A stretch of DNA of 41,126 nt from a virus. Every line of letters starts with the position of its first letter. Positions within the stretch are counted from its first letter, which is position 1. This document shows positions 22,866 to 30,730 of the stretch, one piece after another. Location of the stretch: positions 1 through 41,126 of the IMG/VR virus record IMGVR_UViG_3300022698_000231; one strand, 5' to 3'. The notes below the pieces were generated by a model. That model did not search any database, had not been told where the DNA came from, and worked only from the letters and a program-made list of their open reading frames with translations. A program made the position numbers and the translations under genes.

Positions 22866-24842
22866 TTAGATTCTTCTCCTGAAATAAGCTGTCACTAATG
22901 GTCTGTCAATACTTGTTCCATTACAATAAAACTGAATTCTATCACCTTCATTAAAATCAGTATCTTTTGTATAGTCATGATTTTCTCTTGCATTTGTAAC
23001 AGTTAAAGAATCAAGAACTGTCACTGCATCATTTCTTCTAACTTCAATTGTGTATGTTTGTGTTGTGCTTTCTCCTGAAACCCCCATTCCAACTAATGTA
23101 GCATTAAATGGAAGAACATAACCATTCAAGTTTGTTGGCACTCCATCATATGAATATAGATATTGGTTAGATGTAGCAACAGAATCACGACTTGCCTCAA
23201 ATGAAATAATTGATGTTGAAAGAGTTTTACTTCTTTCTTCATCAAAATAAACAACTTCATTTGCTGTTGAATCATAATGAACGCCAGATGCACTTGTACC
23301 TGATGTTCCACTAGAACCAGATGTTCCTGATGTTCCAGAGCTACCAGATGTACCATCAACTCCGCTCGTTCCTGACGTGCCTGAGCTACCGCTTGTACCA
23401 CTACTTCCGGATGTTCCTGAAGTTCCTGATGATCCACTTGTGCCACTTGAACCTGATGTTCCTGATGTACCAGAGCTACCAGATGTTCCGTCAACACCGC
23501 TTGTGCCTGAGCTTCCGCTTGTACCACTTGAACCTGATGTTCCAGCAGGACCTTGAACACCACTTGTTCCTGATGAACCTGATGTTCCTGAACTACCACT
23601 TGATCCTGATGAACCTGATGTTCCAGCTCCACCCATGAAAATAGGAGTGATTAAATTAGAAGCATTAGTTGTTCCTTCAAAATACAAAGTAACATCAACA
23701 TTGCTTGTTGAATCTGCATAAACTTCTAATCTTAATCTATCATCTACATCAAAATCAACAGGGCTTCCCTGAACAACATCCCAAATATATTGCTGTGGCG
23801 TTGTACTGTTAATATCTGAAGAACTTCCAGTTGCAAGAAGTGTTGTTGCACCGCCTGGTTCTAATTTATAAACATTGAATTTTAGATTGGTAAAACCATC
23901 TGCATCACTTACAGATGCATAGAATCTAGCCTCCCAAATACCAGAAGGCATTGCTTCAATTGCAGGATCTCCAACTAAAGTATCCCATGTCGAAATCAAC
24001 GTTTCGCTTACAACATTTGTAGCTGTAAGTGAAGCTTGTGGTGCCTCTCCTGGATCTCTTGAAAGTAAGAAATTTGTATTTGCGGTTTCATCTTTCAAGA
24101 AATAGATTGCGCCTCTTGGAGTTGCTCCAGAAGTTCCTGATGAACCAGATGATCCGCTTGTTCCAGAGCTCCCTGATGTGCCTGATGTTCCAGATGAACC
24201 TGATGTTCCATCAATACCACTTGTTCCTGATGTACCACTTGAACCGCTTGTTCCGTCAACACCAGATGTTCCTGATGATCCTGATGTACCACTTGAACCG
24301 CTTGTTCCGCTACTACCTGATGTTCCGCTTGTTCCGCTACTACCTGATGTGCCTGATGACCCGGAAGTTCCCGATGAACCACTTGTTCCGTCAACACCAG
24401 ATGTTCCTGATGTACCACTTGTTCCAGAGCTTCCAGATGAACCTGACGTTCCGGATCCTCCTGTATTAGCAGTGTTATACCAAACACCAGTCGTTGAATC
24501 GTAAACTAAAATTTCTTGTTCTGCTGGATTATTAACATCAAGTATAGCTCTTGAGTTTCCATCAGTTCTAACATATTGTAAGTGATCATCTCTTGATAAC
24601 GCTGATAATTCACTATGCGATACAGCTTCCGTAACATTTGTAATAGAGTTTCCAAAAGCATCAACTACAGTTATGTGACCATTGTCAATTGCAGCTTGAA
24701 CATCTAAGGATGCTCTAATTTCTTCCTGTGTATATTCAGATTCGAGATCATAACTGTTAGTTGGATGTGGATAACTTCTTCTTCCCAAATCCGAAAATAC
24801 TACAGGATTTTGGGTACCCGTAGTTGTAAATATAAATGCCAT
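22866..24842 (-). CDS. Collagen-like Gly-Ser/Thr repeat tail fibre (two repeat blocks)
   Basis: A 658-residue modular fibre. Residues 1-126 are a close paralogue of the larger fibre's N terminus. A first GTSGSSG block (about 127-240) leads to a beta-sandwich module (about 242-400: GAIYFLKDETANTNFLL, EARFYASVSDADGFTNLKF). A second repeat block (about 404-518, with a GVQGPAG collagen phrase) precedes a C-terminal head of about 140 residues (NLNGYVLPFNATLVGMGVSGES, YTIEVRRND). This head is shared with the next fibre at 24845. The set looks like fibres assembled by shuffling N-terminal, repeat and head modules. Ribosome site AAGGAGA; stop abuts the next start. Confidence 0.88.
   Translation of the reverse strand: MAFIFTTTGTQNPVVFSDLGRRSYPHPTNSYDLESEYTQEEIRASLDVQAAIDNGHITVVDAFGNSITNVTEAVSHSELSALSRDDHLQYVRTDGNSRAILDVNNPAEQEILVYDSTTGVWYNTANTGGSGTSGSSGSSGTSGTSGTSGVDGTSGSSGTSGSSGTSGSSGTSGTSGSSGTSGSSGTSGSSGTSGVDGTSGSSGTSGTSGIDGTSGSSGTSGTSGSSGTSGSSGSSGTSGATPRGAIYFLKDETANTNFLLSRDPGEAPQASLTATNVVSETLISTWDTLVGDPAIEAMPSGIWEARFYASVSDADGFTNLKFNVYKLEPGGATTLLATGSSSDINSTTPQQYIWDVVQGSPVDFDVDDRLRLEVYADSTSNVDVTLYFEGTTNASNLITPIFMGGAGTSGSSGSSGSSGTSGSSGTSGVQGPAGTSGSSGTSGSSGTSGVDGTSGSSGTSGTSGSSGTSGSSGTSGTSGSSGTSGSSGTSGTSGVDGTSGSSGTSGTSGSSGTSGTSASGVHYDSTANEVVYFDEERSKTLSTSIISFEASRDSVATSNQYLYSYDGVPTNLNGYVLPFNATLVGMGVSGESTTQTYTIEVRRNDAVTVLDSLTVTNARENHDYTKDTDFNEGDRIQFYCNGTSIDRPLVTAYFRRRI
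23291..23633 (-). repeat. Second GTSG repeat block of the 658-residue fibre
   Basis: Coding repeat of about 115 residues of GTSGSSG-type units, with one GVQGPAG collagen-like break and two GVDG breaks. It separates the middle beta-sandwich module from the C-terminal head. Confidence 0.85.
24120..24465 (-). repeat. First GTSG repeat block of the 658-residue fibre
   Basis: Coding repeat of about 115 residues of GTSGSSG-type units interrupted by GVDG and GIDG. It links the N-terminal attachment domain to the middle module. At DNA level, units reading GTACCAGATGT-like phrases recur with codon variation. Confidence 0.85.
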
Positions 24843-24844
24843 AA

Positions 24845-25564
24845 TTAAAATCTCCTTCTGAAGAATAGAGTAGCATGTGGATAACTAATAGATGTTCCAC
24901 TACAATAAATCATTATTCTATCTCCAGCACTAAAATCAACATTATTGTTATTACTAAAATTTGAGTATTGATTCGTTATTGTTAAACTATCCTGAGCAAT
25001 ACCACCCCCATTTTTCCTTACTTCTATAGTCCATGTTTGAGTGTTTGATTCGCCTGACATAGAGATACCGATGAGAGTTGAATTCCAAGGAAGGACGAAA
25101 CCATTTAGGTTGGCAGGAACATCACCTTCAAGTCTAAGATATTGATCTGTTACAGTTGGATGATTTCTTCCAACGCCTTGTTGTATAACTGCAACGCCTA
25201 AATTTTTAGTTCTTGTCACATCATAAAAGTAAACATCTCCAGAAGTTGAATCGACATAAATATTAGGAGTTGATCCTGATGTACCTGACGATCCAGAAGA
25301 GCCAGAGGTTCCACTCGTACCTGAAGTACCTGATGTACCGCTAGTTCCAGCTGTTCCTGCTATAAATAAATTCCAATATGTTTGCCAGTTTACTCCAACT
25401 CCTGGTTCGCTATCTGAAGTCGCACAATGATCAGCAATAGCAATATAAGCATCACCGTTATTTTCTACTAAATCATTTACAACATAACATGTACCATCTG
25501 ACCAAGGACCTTTCCAATCCAGGCCAGAATCTATAGCTTGTCTGATTATTGTATCTCTAAGCAT
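24845..25564 (-). CDS. Short GTSG-repeat fibre with carbohydrate-binding-like N terminus
   Basis: A 239-residue fibre. Residues about 16-68 (DWKGPWSDGTCYVVNDLVENN, then YIAIADHCATSDSEPG and WQTYWNLF) match the pattern of small chitin-binding or CBM5/12-type modules, with conserved Trp and Tyr. A short GTSG repeat (about 70-100) follows. The C-terminal head (NLNGFVLPWNSTLIGISMSGES, WTIEVRKNGG) is a paralogue of that of the 658-residue fibre. It is the first gene of the leftward operon, 57 bases after a late-type motif, with an AAGGAAA ribosome site. Probably a receptor- or glycan-contacting fibre. Confidence 0.82.
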   Translation of the reverse strand: MLRDTIIRQAIDSGLDWKGPWSDGTCYVVNDLVENNGDAYIAIADHCATSDSEPGVGVNWQTYWNLFIAGTAGTSGTSGTSGTSGTSGSSGSSGTSGSTPNIYVDSTSGDVYFYDVTRTKNLGVAVIQQGVGRNHPTVTDQYLRLEGDVPANLNGFVLPWNSTLIGISMSGESNTQTWTIEVRKNGGGIAQDSLTITNQYSNFSNNNNVDFSAGDRIMIYCSGTSISYPHATLFFRRRF

Positions 25565-25620
25565 TTAGTATATTTCCTTATTAATATTCGAAAACGGTAA
25601 ACCGATAGCATCTCAGGTTA

Positions 25621-25637
25621 TTTATATTTTGTTCTAA
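25621..25637 (-). promoter_or_regulatory. Late-type promoter motif
   Basis: Minus strand reads TTTAGAACAAAATATAAA-like sequence, an excellent copy of the consensus. It lies in the gap between the sulfotransferase-like gene and the three fibre genes and would drive the fibre and virion operon down to 15513. Confidence 0.7.
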
Positions 25638-25654
25638 ATTTGACGACTCTTCGT

Positions 25655-26149
25655 TTACAAAATTTCAAAACTTTTTAATACATCAATAGCATGTGATTTA
25701 TTCTTTACCATTGAGGTATATGGAAAGAAATAAACACCACTTGTTTTATTTGAGATTCTATCAAATATAACGTTGTATTGATAAGTAGTTTGCATCCACC
25801 CATCCATTTGATCAGCAGCATGACCTCTTGAAATCTTTGATCTTACAATTTCAGCCAAATCTCTCACAACCAATAACCATTTTGTACTATAACCAGCATT
25901 CAAAAACTGTGTATCAATACGGTTTAAATCTTGATAACTACCAGCGTGAGGGACGCTACGGCGAAAAATAATTTTATTAATATCTTTAGGAACGATAGCA
26001 TCGATTGGAATTCTTCCAGCAACAAAATCATCAAGTTGTTGAATGTGTGCATCGGTTCCCCAATAACCACCATGTTCAATCATAAATCTGGTGGTTCCTC
26101 TTGTACCTGCTGATTCTGGTCCAAAGACAAAAAGCATCTTTTTTCTCAT
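25655..26149 (-). CDS. Sulfotransferase-like P-loop protein
   Basis: A protein of about 164 residues with an N-terminal nucleotide-binding pattern (MLFVFGPESAGTRGTTRFM) in place of a classical Walker A. A second segment, KWLLVVRDLAEIVRSKISRG, corresponds to the 3'-phosphate-binding arginine/serine loop of PAPS-dependent sulfotransferases. The C terminus (GVYFFPYTSMVKNKSHAIDVL) also fits that fold. The start at 26149 is favoured since AGGAGA is properly spaced to it and too close to the ATG six bases earlier. It lies downstream of the glycosyltransferase giant and upstream of the fibres, so sulfation of a glycan is conceivable but unproven. Confidence 0.6.
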   Translation of the reverse strand: MRKKMLFVFGPESAGTRGTTRFMIEHGGYWGTDAHIQQLDDFVAGRIPIDAIVPKDINKIIFRRSVPHAGSYQDLNRIDTQFLNAGYSTKWLLVVRDLAEIVRSKISRGHAADQMDGWMQTTYQYNVIFDRISNKTSGVYFFPYTSMVKNKSHAIDVLKSFEIL

Positions 26150-26205
26150 GTTCATTCTCCTAGCATTTTTATGTTATTCTGTTGTGTGATTTTTAGGGGA
26201 TGGTG

Positions 26206-27015
26206 TCATATACACACAACATTTGCTATTTTAGAAGTCGAGCATTCATCTTTATGACCATATTTATAATGACATTCTTTACAAACGCTCCATGCTAAGT
26301 CTGGATCTAGAGCAAAAAACGGTTCAAGTTTTTGAGGTCTTTCGTGATGAATATGTTCTGCTTGCTTACCACAATATTGACAAGCATATTGATCTCTTTT
26401 TAGAACGAATTCTCTAAATTGTTTATATTCACTATCAGTATAAACTAATGATGCATCATAAAAAATATCAACTTTTAATCTATAAAGAGGACACTCTTTC
26501 TTGCATTTTTCTGAACAATAAAAATAACAACCATCATAACCATTTTCAACATGTCTTATTCGATCTGAAAATTGATATTTAGTTGGTGTAAACCATCCGC
26601 CTCTCTCTTTTGAATTTTGGCAATTATGATTTTTACAATGAACTTGAATTTCTTTTTCTCCTGGTTTATAAGGGTTGTATCGCATTTCTTCTATTTTAAA
26701 AAATATTTTGTATTTATTTTTAACTCTTTCTATACTAAGACGAGCTCCAATCCCCATCTTTCTTCTTAATTTTTTTGAAATTTTTCGTTTCTTATTTCCA
26801 ATGCTAATTTTTTTCTTCGTTTCGTCATCAAGAGACTTTCCTAAATTGGCCTTTCTTATTTTTTCAATTGTCTCTTTAGTTCTCTTTTGCCCTTTACATG
26901 AATTACTTACTCTTTTCTTAACAGCTTCACATAAATTAGTTCGTTTAGAGCAACACTTTTTTCCGTTTTTAAAAATATATTCATATTTTTTTCCGCATCC
27001 ATAATCACAGTACAT
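26206..27015 (-). CDS. HNH homing endonuclease with NUMOD3-like region
   Basis: A 269-residue endonuclease. It begins with MYCDYGCGKKYEYIFKNGK and a Cys pair, then a lysine-rich NUMOD3-type region (TKETIEKIRKANLGKSLDDE, TKKKISIGNKKRKI). A second Cys-rich section (CKNHNCQNSKERGGW, CSEKCKKECP) precedes the C-terminal HNH core: FVLKRDQYACQYCGK, AEHIHHERP and CKECHYKYGHKDEC. Its ATG lies 11 bases inside the end of the upstream glycosyltransferase gene. It is codon- and composition-wise more AT/lysine-rich than the neighbouring enzymes, as expected for a mobile gene. Confidence 0.87.
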   Translation of the reverse strand: MYCDYGCGKKYEYIFKNGKKCCSKRTNLCEAVKKRVSNSCKGQKRTKETIEKIRKANLGKSLDDETKKKISIGNKKRKISKKLRRKMGIGARLSIERVKNKYKIFFKIEEMRYNPYKPGEKEIQVHCKNHNCQNSKERGGWFTPTKYQFSDRIRHVENGYDGCYFYCSEKCKKECPLYRLKVDIFYDASLVYTDSEYKQFREFVLKRDQYACQYCGKQAEHIHHERPQKLEPFFALDPDLAWSVCKECHYKYGHKDECSTSKIANVVCI

Positions 27016-29812
27016 TATCAGTCCCTATTAAATCCTTAATTTCTTCTATAACATATTCAGGAGAAATCTCTTTTGTACATTCAAATTGTCTGGGTGTTCC
27101 TCCATGCCTTGGACACCACAGCCATTGACCTCTATCGAAATTGTTATTAACATCATTAAAACACCCATGACAAACATTCGTGTTAATTATTCTTTTAATA
27201 TTAGAAGTAAATTCTGCCCAAGGCATGCTGTAGCCTGAGATCATAACAACAGGTTTTCTTAACGCCCAAGCAACCCAAGAAGGACCTGCGCTAACGCCCA
27301 TGTGAAATTCAGCATGATAGATATTTGTAATAGTTTCTTTTATAGTTCGATTAGTTCTGTTAATAACATTTTTCAACTTCGTTTCCTCTTTGCTTATAAC
27401 CATAACTCTATATCCATTATCGTTAAGCCAATCAATAATAGTTTGCCAGCCATTTTCTCTATTAAAAAACTTACACTGAAATGTGCTGAACTCTGAAATC
27501 GTTACATATTTTTCATTGACAGTTCTCTCTCCTGGTTTAATAGAAAGTTCAGTAACAATTTCTTTATAATCTACCCCCAATGTATCAAATGCAACTTTCT
27601 GTAAAGGTACAGTTCTCCAATCAAATTTATTTTTGTGAATATCACCTTCGTAACAACCTATTGCATATGATGCATACAAATTAGGAATATTAGAACCTGG
27701 AGGGACAAATTGAAGATTTGGATATGAATCTCTAAACAAGTCATTCCAAAATGTTGACACAACAACTTCGCATTCGTGCTTCTTTCTAAATTCTTCAACA
27801 GCAGGTACCCAGGCAATTGAATCACCAAGAGATTTAGTATCAAAAGAAACAAGGGCACGTTTTCCCTTCAAATCAAATTGATGTTCATAATCTATCTTGC
27901 CATTCTTTCTAACTTGGACTAACCAATTTGTAAACCATTTTCTAAATGGTCTAGTCCAATGATTAATCTTTAGAAGCTGTTGATGAACACTTGAATTGTT
28001 ATCAGGATCTAGAAAATCAATTAGATAGTATGATCTATCATGGGCGTCTCCTTGAATTTCAAGAAAAGGTCCATCAACAAAATGACACCCATAATATGTA
28101 TCATGCTTAACCTTATAAGGTTTCTTTTTTGCAGTACATTGAATTTCTTCCCCATGACCTCTATTGCCAACGTCACAATGAGTCACTTCGAAATCAAAAG
28201 ATTCAAGGAATGATTTTAAACTTGCAGGATTATGACCACTAAAATGTGTATTGCCTTCGTGAGATTGTGACCCAAAGATACGATGAACCTCAAACCATTT
28301 TTTATCATCAGGAGTATCAAGCCAAATACGAACCTCATGTTCAAGGTTTGGTAGATACATTTGTAATCGACCTTTCGGTCTAAGGACTCTTCGCCATTCA
28401 TCTAGAACACCATAAACATCATTTATTCCAATGTGCTCGAAAACATGCGAAGTATAAATTTCATCAACAGATTCATCAGGAAAAGGGAGAGCTCCCAAAT
28501 CGCAACTAAGGTCGACACTACCAGTATTGTTATACCTGTCAATATTAATGTAGCCATCAAGAATTTCATTGCCACACCCCAAATTTAATTTTACACCAAC
28601 GTCAATATCTTCAATATCATCAGGAACTTGAAATGATTTTTGTTGAAGCAGATCATTGATATATTTCTCTGCCGCCATTGCCGAATTATCCCATGACCAA
28701 ACTTTTCGAAATAGTCCGGAATATTTTAATGCAGCGTCTCGGTGAAAATTATGATAATGATCATATGCTTGAGTTATCTGAAATCTTAGATGATCAAAGT
28801 CTGGTTCCGCCCAAACTCCATAATCATGACCATCCCCTAACATAAATACTTTCTCTGGAGATTTAAACTCTTTAATATCAACTAACAAAGATATATCTTT
28901 TGCAAATTCTAATTGACCACTCCAATTTGAGCATATGGTTGGGATACCACACGCAATAGCTTCACTCAGTGGAAGATTCCATCCTTCAGATCTCGAACAG
29001 CTTAGAAATATATCTCCTGCTCTCATCCAAGAGACATATTCATTTCTATCTGGAAAATGTAAAACTCTTATCTTATCGCTTTCAAGTCCATAATGCTTTA
29101 GACGTTCTTCTGTAGTTTTCATCCCATCTACTGAAAACGGGTTATCAGCAGATATAACAAGAATTGCTTTATCGTCTTCGTTAAATGCTTCAAGAAATGC
29201 TTGTACCATCTCTTTTACAGACTTTCGATAATCCCATCTTCCAAAAATCATAAAGATCATATGATCATGAGGTATCTTATACTTCTCACATAAATCCCAT
29301 CTTATAGATTCTCGCTCATCTCCAATAGCTGGTTTGAAAATGTTTCCATTGACAGCTTCAGGAACAACTTTAACTCTATGCTCGGGATACCCTTGTTCAA
29401 TTGTGCATTGACGTTGCCATTCAGTAGGACACCAGAATTGATCAAACTGTAAAATACGATTAAAGAATTCCGGAATTTGTTTCGTTGCTTCCCAGACATT
29501 ATAAGCAATCATTGGAGATTCATATTGATCATAAAAGAAATAATGATGACTTTCATTCAAGACAATATTCACATAAGTTGTATTTGGATCTTTTACAAAA
29601 GGTCTTCCGATTTTATAAGGCGGGTCTTGCCAATCCTGTTCAATTATCATATTCATCTGTTCTTCAGTTAAATACGATAAATCATTATGGTAGGTATAAT
29701 TCCTAATTCTAACTGGAATTAATTTATTTAGATTTGTAAAGAAATTTTTTGAATGGTTGTTATATCCTGTGTGGCCAATAAAAGACGTATGACCAATAAC
29801 TTGAGTATTCAT
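27005..29812 (-). CDS. GT4 glycosyltransferase / SAM methyltransferase / BAHT-type heptosyltransferase fusion
   Basis: A 935-residue three-domain enzyme. Residues 1-395: GT4 (GT-B) glycosyltransferase, with MIFGRWDYRKS and SRSEGWNLPLSEAIACGIP (about 273-291). Residues 405-560: class I SAM methyltransferase, with LNLGCGN (409-415), SCDLGALPFPDESVDEI and RVLRPKGRL. Residues 570-930: a GT9-like domain matching autotransporter O-heptosyltransferases (BAHT/TibC family): FVDGPFLEIQGD, KSLGDSIAWVPAVEEFRKKH, STFWNDLF, and GVSAGPSWVAWALRKPVV. Cysteines 881, 884, 900 and 912 (CHGC, WLWCP, FEC) form the family's metal-finger pattern. BAHT enzymes add heptose to serines of repeat adhesins. With Ser/Thr-rich fibres downstream, these are likely substrates (inference). 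AAGGAC site. Confidence 0.85.
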   Translation of the reverse strand: MNTQVIGHTSFIGHTGYNNHSKNFFTNLNKLIPVRIRNYTYHNDLSYLTEEQMNMIIEQDWQDPPYKIGRPFVKDPNTTYVNIVLNESHHYFFYDQYESPMIAYNVWEATKQIPEFFNRILQFDQFWCPTEWQRQCTIEQGYPEHRVKVVPEAVNGNIFKPAIGDERESIRWDLCEKYKIPHDHMIFMIFGRWDYRKSVKEMVQAFLEAFNEDDKAILVISADNPFSVDGMKTTEERLKHYGLESDKIRVLHFPDRNEYVSWMRAGDIFLSCSRSEGWNLPLSEAIACGIPTICSNWSGQLEFAKDISLLVDIKEFKSPEKVFMLGDGHDYGVWAEPDFDHLRFQITQAYDHYHNFHRDAALKYSGLFRKVWSWDNSAMAAEKYINDLLQQKSFQVPDDIEDIDVGVKLNLGCGNEILDGYINIDRYNNTGSVDLSCDLGALPFPDESVDEIYTSHVFEHIGINDVYGVLDEWRRVLRPKGRLQMYLPNLEHEVRIWLDTPDDKKWFEVHRIFGSQSHEGNTHFSGHNPASLKSFLESFDFEVTHCDVGNRGHGEEIQCTAKKKPYKVKHDTYYGCHFVDGPFLEIQGDAHDRSYYLIDFLDPDNNSSVHQQLLKINHWTRPFRKWFTNWLVQVRKNGKIDYEHQFDLKGKRALVSFDTKSLGDSIAWVPAVEEFRKKHECEVVVSTFWNDLFRDSYPNLQFVPPGSNIPNLYASYAIGCYEGDIHKNKFDWRTVPLQKVAFDTLGVDYKEIVTELSIKPGERTVNEKYVTISEFSTFQCKFFNRENGWQTIIDWLNDNGYRVMVISKEETKLKNVINRTNRTIKETITNIYHAEFHMGVSAGPSWVAWALRKPVVMISGYSMPWAEFTSNIKRIINTNVCHGCFNDVNNNFDRGQWLWCPRHGGTPRQFECTKEISPEYVIEEIKDLIGTDNVL

Positions 29813-29837
29813 TTACAGTCCTTTCACAATTCTGATA

Positions 29838-29854
29838 TTTACATTTTGTTCTTA
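29838..29854 (-). promoter_or_regulatory. Late-type promoter motif
   Basis: Minus strand reads TAAGAACAAAATGTAAA, 26 bases before the glycosyltransferase start and overlapping the stop of the DUF1353 gene. It gives the glycosyltransferase-HNH-sulfotransferase unit its own late-type start. Confidence 0.65.
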
Positions 29855-30250
29855 AACTTGATTTTTAAAACTAATGCCTAATCTATGTTTGTACCAAGCA
29901 CCCCAACCAAAAACCACAACTCCATAATACATTGATTCTCTTTTCCATTTTGGAACTTCTAATACTTCCATTCCTTCTAAGAAAATTTGGTCTGATCTAA
30001 GTTTGGGATAACATGCAGTTTCATAACAGTAATCATGTATCACAGATGCTTTACCATATTTACCATTGGGAGGAATTAACCAGTGTAAAAAAGTTGGGGT
30101 GCTTGCAAAATCAGTAACGAAGCCTTTCGGAACAACTATAATTTCATCGCTGGGATAATCTCCAACGTGATATTCAAATCCTTCTAAAAGTCTGTAGAAT
30201 TTACTATTTCCAATCTGCTCAGTAACAAGTTCAGTTGTAAATTCACTCAT
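29852..30250 (-). CDS. DUF1353 family protein
   Basis: A 132-residue protein matching the DUF1353 phage family: IVVPKGFVTDFASTP, LHWLIPPNGKYGKASVIHDYCYE, then an aspartate-containing helix (RSDQIFLEGMEVLEVPKW) and a final VVVFGWGAW. The conserved Asp, His-Asp and Asp residues suggest a metal-binding or hydrolytic site, but the biochemical role is not established. In other phages it often sits near lysis or tail genes. The start codon overlaps the stop of the upstream gene (TAATG). Confidence 0.82.
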   Translation of the reverse strand: MSEFTTELVTEQIGNSKFYRLLEGFEYHVGDYPSDEIIVVPKGFVTDFASTPTFLHWLIPPNGKYGKASVIHDYCYETACYPKLRSDQIFLEGMEVLEVPKWKRESMYYGVVVFGWGAWYKHRLGISFKNQV

Positions 30251-30729
30251 TATGGTAGTGTCCCGTCTTTATGCCAATCGCGTATTTGTTGTCTTAAGTC
30301 TTCTAAGTCTGATGCTCTTTCTTTTGTAATTTGATCAGATAACGCATCGAATTTTTTATCTAAATGTTTTTCAATTATTTGATCGCTATCTGAAACTGCC
30401 CTAACTATAAAATAACCACCTGTTGCTATCGTAACAATCAGCCCTATAGAAATAAGCAATTTTGTAAGTTTTCCTTTTATAGACCTGAGTTCTCCCATTA
30501 CATCATTAGAAGTTACTGAAACAACCTGAGAACATGCATCTATATTTTTTGCCGAATCTCTGGCATGTTCTTTTAAGGCCTGCTTTAGATCTTCAATCGG
30601 CAAATTTTTTATTTGATTGACTAGTTCTAGTTGTTGAACAACAAGCTGTCTTGTAGTTTCCTCATTTTTATCAGATGATGCTTTTAAAGTCTCAAACAAC
30701 TTAACTAGAATCTCGATATTATCTGTCAT
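30250..30729 (-). CDS. Single-pass membrane protein with coiled coil
   Basis: A 159-residue protein: N-terminal cytosolic helix (about 1-85, with a coiled-coil pattern), one membrane helix (LTKLLISIGLIVTIATGGYFIVRAV, about 87-112), and a charged C-terminal helix (KHLDKKFDALSDQITKERA). This is topologically like phage spanins, sensory adaptors or membrane scaffolds. Being adjacent to the REC-PAS-PAS gene (1 base apart) it could be that protein's membrane partner, though no known family supports this. AGAGG ribosome site. Confidence 0.7.
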   Translation of the reverse strand: MTDNIEILVKLFETLKASSDKNEETTRQLVVQQLELVNQIKNLPIEDLKQALKEHARDSAKNIDACSQVVSVTSNDVMGELRSIKGKLTKLLISIGLIVTIATGGYFIVRAVSDSDQIIEKHLDKKFDALSDQITKERASDLEDLRQQIRDWHKDGTLP

Positions 30730-30730
30730 A

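Noticed and set aside
21030-24465. CRISPR-like or satellite DNA array
   Set aside because: Units are codon-level repeats of a peptide with variable synonymous bases and no constant spacer length; they lie inside intact fibre reading frames.
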